Below, piece after piece: positions 8,855 to 16,380 of a DNA stretch of 64,000 nt (position 1 is its first letter; each line of letters starts with the position of its first letter). The notes below the pieces were generated by a model. It was given only the letters and a program-made list of their open reading frames with translations, had not been told where the DNA came from and searched no databases. A program made the translations under genes and the position numbers. The stretch comes from Candidatus Electrothrix rattekaaiensis (GTDB lineage: Bacteria > Desulfobacterota > Desulfobulbia > Desulfobulbales > Desulfobulbaceae), in NCBI GenBank assembly GCA_032595675.1, contig JAVQMD010000001.1, positions 806,001 through 870,000 on the forward strand, given 5' to 3'.

Positions 8855-10003
8855 ATGGATAAATTCCTGCAAATTCACCTCTTGACCTCATATCCTCCCT
8901 CCAACCTGAACCGCGATGACCTGGGACGGCCCAAGACTGCCTTGATGGGCGGAACCACCCGCCTGCGTATTTCCTCCCAGAGCCTGAAACGGGCGTGGCG
9001 CACTTCAGAACTTTTTGAGGCCGCATTAAAGGAACATATCGGCACCAGAACCAAGGGAATGGGAGTAGAAATATATAAAAAATTCAACGAACAGGGTGTT
9101 TCTCATAAAAATTCTATGGACTGGGCCGGTAAAATTGCCGTGAAGTTCGGTAAAATAAAGAAACCGCTTACTCAGGCGGAAAAAAAGAAATTGAAAGATG
9201 ATAAAGACCTGACACCGGAAAAACGGCTCAAGAAAGAATTGATTGAGCTGGAAATAGAGCAGCTGGCCCATTTCGGCCCGGAAGAAGAACAGGCCATCTG
9301 GGCGCTGGTGGATGCAATCATTGCACGGGGAGAAGGGCCGGAAAAAGAGGAGTTGAACTTACTGCGTGCCAAATCTGGGGCCGTAGATATTGCCCTGTTC
9401 GGTCGTATGCTCGCCTCAAGTCCGTCTTTTAATATGGAGGCGGCGGCCCAAGTAGCCCATGCCATAACCGTGAACAAGATTGCTGTAGAGGATGATTTTT
9501 TTACTGCGGTGGATGACCTGAACAACGGTGAAGAGGACATGGGAGCCGGTCATATGGGGGAGACCGAATTCGGTTCCGGTATTTTTTACATCTATATCTG
9601 CATTGACCGACATTTGCTGGTGGAAAACCTGAACGGAGACCAGGAGCTTGCCAACAAAGCCATTGCCGCTCTGCTGGAATGCGCCGCCACTGTGGCCCCG
9701 ACCGGCAAGCAGAACAGTTTCGCCTCCCGTGCTCGGGCCTCGTTTATAGCCTGTGAAACCGGGAATCAGCAGCCCCGTTCCCTGTCGGTGGCCTTTCTGG
9801 AGCCGGTCAGCGAAAGAGGCAAGGAAAAAAATATGCTGGCCGTTGCCATAGAACGATTGCAGCAGACCCGGACCAATATGGACAAGGTCTACGGCCCCTG
9901 CTCTGACCAATATTGCGCAACGAACGCCCATACCGGAGAAGGCAGTTTACAGGCCGTGATGCAGTGCGCAACTCAAAGCGCAACGCAAAGCGCAACGGAG
10001 TAG
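8855..10003 (+). CDS. cas7e: Cascade backbone subunit Cas7e (Cse4/CasC)
   Basis: RAMP-fold protein forming the six-subunit backbone along the crRNA. The N-terminus (QIHLLTSYPPSNLNRDDLG, then RLRISSQSLKRAWR) is a near-textbook Cas7e signature, and the 382-aa length is usual. AAGGAAAAAA precedes the ATG. The last residues (repeating CATQSATQSAT) come from a short 12-bp tandem repeat and are probably a recent, non-functional extension. It is followed after 4 bases by cas5e. Confidence 0.95.
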   Translation: MDKFLQIHLLTSYPPSNLNRDDLGRPKTALMGGTTRLRISSQSLKRAWRTSELFEAALKEHIGTRTKGMGVEIYKKFNEQGVSHKNSMDWAGKIAVKFGKIKKPLTQAEKKKLKDDKDLTPEKRLKKELIELEIEQLAHFGPEEEQAIWALVDAIIARGEGPEKEELNLLRAKSGAVDIALFGRMLASSPSFNMEAAAQVAHAITVNKIAVEDDFFTAVDDLNNGEEDMGAGHMGETEFGSGIFYIYICIDRHLLVENLNGDQELANKAIAALLECAATVAPTGKQNSFASRARASFIACETGNQQPRSLSVAFLEPVSERGKEKNMLAVAIERLQQTRTNMDKVYGPCSDQYCATNAHTGEGSLQAVMQCATQSATQSATE

Positions 10004-10007
10004 CCAC

Positions 10008-10865
10008 ATGCAGAACATGCAGAACATGCAGAATATGCGGAAATTTCTCGTTTTTCAACTCTATGGCCCGCTTGCCTCCTGGGGTGAGGTCGCAGTGGGC
10101 GGCGAACGCCCTGTAGCACCCCATCCGGGCAGGTCCGCGATTCTCGGCATGTTGGCTGCGGCAGCCGGAATCCGCCGTGACCAGGAAGAACAGCACCAGG
10201 TTTTAGAACAGGCCTTTGGCATGGCGGTACGGATGGAAACAGCCGGAACCTTGCTTCATGATTATCATACCGTGCAGGTGCCGCCGCAGGCCGCCTTAAA
10301 AAAGCATCCGGCAATAACCCGCCGGGACGAGCTGTCAGCCTTGGCCGCATATCAGCAGGACAACCCGAAAACATCCGGTACCATCCTGTCCAACAGGGCC
10401 TATCGCTGTGATGCCCTGTATCAGATTGCCTTGTGGAAACGGCAGGACAGCTCGCTGACTCTGGAACAGGCCAAAGAATATCTTAATTGCCCGAACTTCA
10501 CCCTCTGCCTTGGTCGTAAATCCTGTCCTCCGGCCCTGCCGCTTCAGGCCCATATTGTGAAAGCCGCTACCTTAGTCGATGCCTTTCTTGCAGCGGAATG
10601 TATTTCTTTGCAGGAATTTCTGGAGATACTCGGCATGAAGGGTGTTGATCTGAACAAGGGGCGGTGTGCCGCACTGTTCTGGGATGGTGACAGTGTGGAA
10701 AGCGGTATTCCGGCAAGGGAAACCTTTATCCGACGGGATGCGGTGCTGTCCCGCCAGCGATGGCAATTTGAAGAACGGCGGGAACATCATGCCCCGTGGC
10801 CGCAACAGCCGCAACAGCTGCAACAGCCGCAAACGTTGCAGCAGCCGCAACAGGAGGAAACCTGA
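10008..10865 (+). CDS. cas5e: Cascade subunit Cas5e (CasD)
   Basis: RAMP protein that holds the 5' handle of the crRNA. Hallmarks are FLVFQLYGPLASWGEVAVGG near the N-terminus, the HPGRSAILGMLAAAAGI helix, and RR(D/E)ELSALAAY. The first residues are a triple MQN repeat from a 9-bp tandem repeat (ATGCAGAAC), so translation may instead start at the fourth Met (10035), which suits the family better. The C-terminus ends in a Gln/Pro-rich repeat (about 20 residues), again from tandem DNA repeats. Length is therefore 285 aa where about 225-245 is common. Confidence 0.93.
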   Translation: MQNMQNMQNMRKFLVFQLYGPLASWGEVAVGGERPVAPHPGRSAILGMLAAAAGIRRDQEEQHQVLEQAFGMAVRMETAGTLLHDYHTVQVPPQAALKKHPAITRRDELSALAAYQQDNPKTSGTILSNRAYRCDALYQIALWKRQDSSLTLEQAKEYLNCPNFTLCLGRKSCPPALPLQAHIVKAATLVDAFLAAECISLQEFLEILGMKGVDLNKGRCAALFWDGDSVESGIPARETFIRRDAVLSRQRWQFEERREHHAPWPQQPQQLQQPQTLQQPQQEET

Positions 10866-10866
10866 T

Positions 10867-11759
<893 letters not shown>

Positions 11760-12653
11760 ATGTTCCCCACACCCGTGGGGATGAACCGCTCTTAACTCTG
11801 CTTTCAAGGGGAGTTGAAAAGATGTTCCCCACACCCGTGGGGATGAACCTGCCCAGTTTGCGTTAGCCACAGTGTCATAGGTCATGTTCCCCACACCCGT
11901 GGGGATGAACCGACTGAAACCAGGTGATGATTTGGCATGTTTTGGATGTTCCCCACACCCGTGGGGATGAACCGGTTAGGCTGCTGATCCTTGTCAACCA
12001 CAAAAAATGTTCCCCACACCCGTGGGGATGAACCGTGATATTCAATCTTACCTGCAAATTGCTTTGCATGTTCCCCACACCCGTGGGGATGAACCGTGGC
12101 CGATCATCAGGAAGGCCACTGCCAAGGCAATGTTCCCCACACCCGTGGGGATGAACCGAGCGGTTTGTTTTTGCTCTCTACGCTCCTTATCATGTTCCCC
12201 ACACCCGTGGGGATGAACCGAACGAACCCCGTACTCGTATCGGCACCGGGCGTATGTTCCCCACACCCGTGGGGATGAACCGGCAGCTCCTCGGAGAGTA
12301 TCGCCGCATGATTGAATGTTCCCCACACCCGTGGGGATGAACCGCTAACCGTCCTTGGAGTAACAAGGCTAGGGTACATGTTCCCCACACCCGTGGGGAT
12401 GAACCGAAGGCATCACCGCCGCCTTAATTAGCGGAATAAATGTTCCCCACACCCGTGGGGATGAACCGCTGCATATTGCGGTAAGGACGCTTGAGGACTA
12501 CATGTTCCCCACACCCGTGGGGATGAACCGAAAACAACAAAAGCCTCTGTGAACAGAATTTAATGTTCCCCACACCCGTGGGGATGAACCGACATCCCCC
12601 AAAACGTGGCTTACGAGGATTTTAATGTTCCCCACACCCGTGGGGATGAACCG
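11760..12653 (+). CRISPR. Type I-E CRISPR array, 15 repeats and 14 spacers
   Basis: The 29-bp repeats have core TTCCCCACACCCGTGGGG followed by ATGAACCG, and start at 11760, 11822, 11884, 11946, 12007, 12068, 12130, 12192, 12254, 12316, 12378, 12440, 12502, 12563 and 12625, a period of 61-62 with spacers of 32-33 bases. The repeat forms a 6-bp hairpin with a 4-nt loop. All copies appear identical except repeat 2, which ends in T instead of G. All 14 spacers differ, and none matched elsewhere in this window by eye. Transcription runs in the same direction as the cas genes. Confidence 0.98.
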
Positions 12654-12695
12654 AACCGGGTGAGAGTAAGCTGTTATATAAGGCGAGGCGGACAT

Positions 12696-12723
12696 GTTAG
12701 GGTTCGCTTCGCTCACCCGTAAC
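12696..12723. repeat. Imperfect hairpin after the array (MITE/REP-like)
   Basis: GTTAGGGT near 12696 pairs with ACCCGTAAC ending at 12723 with one bulge, around a TCGCTTCGCTC loop. Its form resembles dispersed hairpin elements known from several phyla. It lies between the last CRISPR repeat and the second minisatellite; no gene is visible in 12654-12776. Confidence 0.5.
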
Positions 12724-12776
12724 CTACCTACGAGCTGCCTCGACCCGTCCAGCAGACAGCATGCCTTCTGCGAGAC

Positions 12777-13098
12777 AAAAGGCATAGGTTTTGCGAATCA
12801 AAAGGCATAGGCTTTGCCTTCCAAAATACGTAGGTTTTGCGAATCAAAATACATAGGTTTTGCCTTCCAAAATACGTAGGTTTTGCGAATCAAAATACAT
12901 AGGTTTTGCCTTCCAAAATACGTAGGTTTTGTGAATCAAAATACATAGGTTTTGCCTTCCAAAATACGTAGGTTTTGCGAATCAAAATACATAGGTTTTG
13001 CCTTCCAAAATACATAGGTTTTGCGAATCAAAATACATAGGTTTTGCCTTCCAAAATACGTAGGTTTTGCCTTCCAAAATGCATAGGTTTTGCGAATC
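12777..13098. repeat. 23-bp minisatellite with alternating sub-types, 14 copies
   Basis: Fourteen contiguous 23-bp units starting AAAA(T/G)(A/G)C(A/G)TAGG(T/C)TTTG. Two endings alternate strictly, GCGAATC and GCCTTCC, through units 1-12, so the higher-order period is 46 bp; units 13-14 break the order. Unit length equals that of the unrelated repeat at 2585-2785 on the other side of the cas genes. No coding potential is apparent. Confidence 0.97.
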
Positions 13099-13140
13099 AA
13101 AAGGGCTCCCTTTTACCATACAGAAGGGTACCCTTTTGAT
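13097..13140. repeat. Inverted repeat at the edge of the minisatellite
   Basis: TCAAAAGGG at 13097 is matched by CCCTTTTGA ending near 13140, and each arm also contains a small palindrome of its own. It could act as a terminator-like structure or operator ahead of the downstream nuclease gene. Confidence 0.45.
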
Positions 13141-13319
13141 TTACAAAAAATTTGCATGTATCAACGCGTTTGTATCAACGCATGTATTCCTCCCTTTTCC
13201 CCTCCCCTGCATCTTCCTGTTTGCATCTTCATTCCAGGATGTTTACAATTACCTGCACATGCCCCCTCCTGCACGGAGACGGTGAAAAAATCCCCCGGCG
13301 GAACAGACGGAGAACAGAG

Positions 13320-14234
13320 ATGCCGAAAAGAAAACTGGTCAGCTTTGACTGGGCCATGAAGAAGCTGCTGCGAAGCAAGGCCAATTTTGAAATACTTGAA
13401 GGATTTCTCAGCGAACTGCTCAGAGAGGATATCCGCATACAGGAAGTCCTTGAAAGCGAGAGCAACAAGGAAAACAGCCGGGACAAGTACACCCGTGTGG
13501 ATCTCAAAGTAAAAAATGCACGCGGCGATATCATCATTATCGAAGTCCAGTACGACAGGGAGTTCGATTATCTGCAAAGGATCTTTTGCGGCACAGCCAG
13601 GGCGGCTGCCGAACACCTCCAGCAGGGCAGGCCCTACGCAGAGATAGAGAAAATTGTCTCAGTGAGCATTATGTATTTTGATCTGGGCCGGGGCGAGGAT
13701 TACGTGTATCACGGCACGACCTCCTTCAGGGGCCTGCACACCAGTGACCTGCTGCGGCTGTCTGACGAGCAGCGGTCCCTGTTCGGGCGGGATGAGGCGC
13801 ACGAACTCCTGCCCGAATACTGGTTGATCAAGGTGAACAGCTTTGACGACATCGCCAAAGACACCCTGGACGAATGGATTTATTTCCTGAAGAACGAGGA
13901 GATAAAAGACGATTTCAGTGCCAGAGGGCTGAAGAAAGCCAAAGAGGAGCTGGACATCATGAAGCTGTCCGAAGAGGAACGCCGGGACTATGCAGCGTTT
14001 CAGGATGATCTGCATTATCAGGCAAGTATGTCGGAATGCACCTATGCGGCCGGGATGATAACAGGAAAGAAAAAAGGAAGAGAGGAAGGAAGAGAGGAAG
14101 GAAGAAAAGAGCGCAACCGTGAAATTGCCCGGAATATGCTGAAATCGGGCCTGCTTGATCTTGAGAAAATTGCGGAGATGACAGAGCTGACACCGGAAGA
14201 AGTGCGGGATCTGCATCCCGGTACTGGAGGGTGA
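13320..14234 (+). CDS. Rpn/PD-(D/E)XK nuclease family transposase-like protein
   Basis: A 304-residue member of the recombination-promoting nuclease (Rpn) group. It starts with a typical KLVSFDWAMKKLLR stretch; the nuclease core shows a conserved Asp in RVDLKV and then IIIEVQ, the D...ExQ arrangement of this group. The C-terminus is the usual charged segment (GKKKGREEGREEGRKER) followed by a short helix. The ATG at 13320 is chosen for the GGAGAACAGAG ahead of it; the frame stays open upstream into non-family sequence. It stands alone beside the CRISPR array and minisatellite and ends at a terminator. Such genes are often multi-copy and associated with genome plasticity. Confidence 0.85.
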   Translation: MPKRKLVSFDWAMKKLLRSKANFEILEGFLSELLREDIRIQEVLESESNKENSRDKYTRVDLKVKNARGDIIIIEVQYDREFDYLQRIFCGTARAAAEHLQQGRPYAEIEKIVSVSIMYFDLGRGEDYVYHGTTSFRGLHTSDLLRLSDEQRSLFGRDEAHELLPEYWLIKVNSFDDIAKDTLDEWIYFLKNEEIKDDFSARGLKKAKEELDIMKLSEEERRDYAAFQDDLHYQASMSECTYAAGMITGKKKGREEGREEGRKERNREIARNMLKSGLLDLEKIAEMTELTPEEVRDLHPGTGG

Positions 14235-14251
14235 AGGGGATGTCAATAAAG

Positions 14252-14277
14252 AGGCGAACCTCTGTGTTCGCCTTTTT
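14252..14277 (+). terminator. Rho-independent terminator after the Rpn gene
   Basis: AGGCGAAC (14252-14259) pairs with GTTCGCCT (14266-14273) across a 6-nt loop and is followed by five T, 17 bases after the stop codon. Confidence 0.88.
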
Positions 14278-14339
14278 CGTCTTCTTATGCCGGGCAGGCA
14301 GATCTTGCCATCTTGCCCCTGCATCCCTTGGATAAAGGG

Positions 14340-14376
14340 ATAAAAAAAGGCCGCACAGAAGAATCTGCGCGGCCTT
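14340..14376 (-). terminator. Minus-strand intrinsic terminator
   Basis: A 13-bp stem with one mismatch (14347-14359 with 14364-14376) and a 4-nt loop, followed on the minus strand by seven T. It lies about 205 bases beyond the stop of the Crp/Fnr-type gene and closely follows a separate FNR-type promoter, so it probably ends the candidate small RNA. Confidence 0.85.
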
Positions 14377-14473
14377 GTTCCGTTAAGGTCGTTTTTGTTG
14401 ACCGGTTGTGGGCGGAAAAAGTATATCGTCGTTTGTTCAGACTGATTCCATGTCGTCCTGTCTCAGGCTCTTT
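14342..14473 (-). ncRNA. Candidate FNR-controlled small RNA
   Basis: On the minus strand, a palindromic FNR-type box (14508-14521) is centred exactly 41.5 bases upstream of 14473, and TACACT occupies -12 to -7, the geometry of a class II FNR promoter. Transcription from 14473 would reach the strong terminator at 14340-14376 and give an RNA of about 130 nt. The interval has only a weak ORF (stop-to-stop, no family) and includes a short GGTC...GACC hairpin. The nearest known analogue in concept is FnrS of enterobacteria; no sequence similarity is claimed. Confidence 0.5.
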
Positions 14474-14507
14474 GGAAACAGTGTAACTGCTCAGCGATTT
14501 TTGTTCC

Positions 14508-14521
14508 TTGACGTATGTCAA
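14508..14521 (-). promoter_or_regulatory. FNR/DNR-type operator TTGACGTATGTCAA
   Basis: Perfect palindromic box TTGAC-N4-GTCAA located downstream of the Crp/Fnr-type gene. Spacing to TACACT at 14485-14480 suits minus-strand transcription; the plus direction has no matching -10. Confidence 0.7.
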
Positions 14522-14581
14522 GGGAATTGAAAAAAAATGTTGTTGACGAGAATTTTGACAAAAAAAGAAGAGGGAGTGTTT

Positions 14582-15259
14582 TTACTTATGTTGCAGTAGT
14601 TTTCTGTAGCGAAGGAGCTGAACGCACTTCCCGTTCACCTTGATCAATCCGTCTTTGCTCATGTCGGCAAAAATTCTGGACAGGTTTTCAGGGGTTGTAC
14701 CGAGCAGGCTGGCCAGTTGTTTCTTGGGCATGTCAAGGAATATTTGATCGCGTTTTCCCTGTTGTTCGGCAAGATAGATCAGGTGGGCGGCAAGACGATG
14801 CGGTGCTCCGTGCAGGGAAAGGCTTCCTATTTTTTCAACGAGCTGACACAGCCGCTGCGACAGCCCGGACAGCATGGACAGTGCTAAAGGAGGGTGATCA
14901 ACAGTAAGTTGGAGGAATTCCTTTTTGGGGAAGAAGAGAACCGTGGAGGGTGCTAGGCTTGTTGCGCAGGCAGGAAATTTATTATGGAGAAAAAGAGGGG
15001 TTAGGCCGAAGGGTTCTCCGGGACCGAAAGTGTAAAGTATCTGTTCTTTGCCTTCTGAAGAGGCTTTGAATATTTTAACCTGTCCCTGAACGATAATATA
15101 AAATCCGTGGCTCGGGTTACCTTCCAGAAAGATTATCTCTCCCTTGCAATACTGTTTTTGCCGAGAAATGCTTACGAGTCGGTTGATCAACTCATCGGAA
15201 ACTCCTTGAAAAAGTATAGAGTCTGCCAACAGTGTTTTTTTTTCGGTTCGTTCAATCAT
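14582..15259 (-). CDS. Crp/Fnr-family regulator (DNR/FNR-like), divergent from nap
   Basis: A 225-residue cytoplasmic regulator with an N-terminal cyclic-nucleotide-binding-type beta roll (GEIIFLEGNPSHGFYIIVQGQVKIF, about residues 39-63), a dimerisation helix and a C-terminal winged HTH. The recognition helix reads ENLSR (E-x2-S-R), the pattern that contacts TTGA half-sites. The N-terminal four-Cys iron-sulfur motif of true FNR is absent, so it is more like DNR/NnrR or another sensor; the ligand is unknown. It faces the nap operon and is flanked by two TTGA palindromes, so it is the likely regulator of nap and of the adjacent small RNA candidate. Confidence 0.88.
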   Translation of the reverse strand: MIERTEKKTLLADSILFQGVSDELINRLVSISRQKQYCKGEIIFLEGNPSHGFYIIVQGQVKIFKASSEGKEQILYTFGPGEPFGLTPLFLHNKFPACATSLAPSTVLFFPKKEFLQLTVDHPPLALSMLSGLSQRLCQLVEKIGSLSLHGAPHRLAAHLIYLAEQQGKRDQIFLDMPKKQLASLLGTTPENLSRIFADMSKDGLIKVNGKCVQLLRYRKLLQHK

Positions 15260-15271
15260 AAAAAAATATTT

Positions 15272-15313
15272 TTGATATATATCAAGGAACGTCAGGATTA
15301 TTTTCTGTACAGT
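15272..15313 (+). promoter_or_regulatory. FNR-type class II promoter of the nap operon
   Basis: TTGATATATATCAA (15272-15285) is a perfect FNR consensus box. TACAGT at 15308-15313 sits where the -10 of a promoter with the box centred at -41.5 should be, predicting a start near 15320 and a leader of about 250 bases before napF. The box also lies 13 bases from the start codon of the divergent regulator gene, so occupancy could repress that gene. The rest of 15314-15568 is AT-rich with a duplicated TGGTGGGACAG near 15317; no gene was seen there. Confidence 0.8.
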
Positions 15314-15568
15314 ACATGGTGGGACAGTTTCTGGTGGGACAGCTTCTCTTGGATCAAGAGATGAACGATAAAATCGTTTCTCCTTCTCCGTTTCTCCTTC
15401 TCCTATTGATGGGTAAGAGGAAATGAATAATAGGATGGGATGATAATTTTGTAAAGACGAAACGTCCTGTAGTTACATGAAAAATATGATTAGTACTACA
15501 TGATTGTTTGATAATCCTCTCTCGATGATATTTTTTGTACAATTTTGTAATTATTTAATACTACTGCT

Positions 15569-16108
15569 ATGAATTTGTCCTCTTTTTTTGTCAATAAATG
15601 TTTTGAATACCTCTTAAGAGAAGAGAGTGGAGCCTCCGAGCAATGCGAAGAAGGGTCAAGAAATCATATTTTTCCTCCTTGGTCACCTGATCCAGATACC
15701 TTGAAAAAAAGATGTACCGGCTGCGGAGAATGTGCAACCGCCTGTGAAGAACACCTGATCATGATTGAAGAAAACGGGCTGCCTGCAATGGATTTTTCTC
15801 ACGGTCCCTGTACGTTTTGCGGGGACTGCGCCCGAAGTTGCTCTCACGGCATCCTGCATTTTTCCGAAGAACAGCCCCCTTGGCATCTGCATGTTTCCAT
15901 TACTCAGGATTGTCTGATGGAGAAAAAAGTCCTCTGCCAGCTCTGCCAAGAACAATGCGATCAGGTTGCAATTGTTTTTTTAAGGGCAGGGCAGGGGGAT
16001 CAGCCACCACAAATTCTGTCTGAAAAATGCAATGGCTGTGGTGCCTGCGCTGCACGGTGCCCGGTTGATGCCATTTCCTTTCAATATATTGACGAGCTAC
16101 AGTCATGA
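15569..16108 (+). CDS. napF: NapF-like ferredoxin-type protein
   Basis: Cytoplasmic iron-sulfur protein associated with NapA maturation. Three 4Fe-4S motifs are visible: CTGCGECATAC (about residue 50), CTFCGDCARSC and the C-terminal CNGCGACAARCP; an additional CQLCQEQC pattern lies between the second and third. Length 179 aa is usual. First gene of napFDAGHB; its TGA overlaps the napD ATG. Expression is presumably anaerobic from the FNR-type promoter upstream. Confidence 0.9.
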   Translation: MNLSSFFVNKCFEYLLREESGASEQCEEGSRNHIFPPWSPDPDTLKKRCTGCGECATACEEHLIMIEENGLPAMDFSHGPCTFCGDCARSCSHGILHFSEEQPPWHLHVSITQDCLMEKKVLCQLCQEQCDQVAIVFLRAGQGDQPPQILSEKCNGCGACAARCPVDAISFQYIDELQS

Positions 16109-16338
16109 ATATTTCCGGTATAGTTGTTCAGGTTTCCCCAGATAAGTCAGCAGCGGTTCAAAAACAGCTGGGAGCATTTTCCGGCGTGGAACTCCATGCT
16201 GTGAATAAAGAAAAAGGATCTCTAGTCATTACCTTGGAAGATACACCGGGTAATGTGCCAGCTGATATAATGATGAACATCCAAAATATCCAGGGCGTTC
16301 TCGCTGCGTCCCTTATTTATAACTATTGTGATGAGTGA
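16105..16338 (+). CDS. napD: NapD, NapA signal-peptide-binding chaperone
   Basis: A small ferredoxin-fold protein (77 aa) that binds the Tat signal peptide of NapA before export. It begins NISGIVVQV, the typical NapD strand, and has the conserved GSLVITLED segment and a C-terminal Y-rich end. ATGA overlap with napF indicates coupled translation. Located directly before napA, as usual. Confidence 0.9.
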   Translation: MNISGIVVQVSPDKSAAVQKQLGAFSGVELHAVNKEKGSLVITLEDTPGNVPADIMMNIQNIQGVLAASLIYNYCDE

Positions 16339-16380
16339 TGTGATAAGTAGTTATTTCAAGCCAGGAAAGGAGGAAGATGT

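Noticed and set aside
14285-14521. Possible 78-aa minus-strand protein starting inside the FNR-type box
   Set aside because: No family resemblance and no Shine-Dalgarno; its start lies upstream of the predicted transcription start, and it crosses the terminator. A small RNA explains the signals better.
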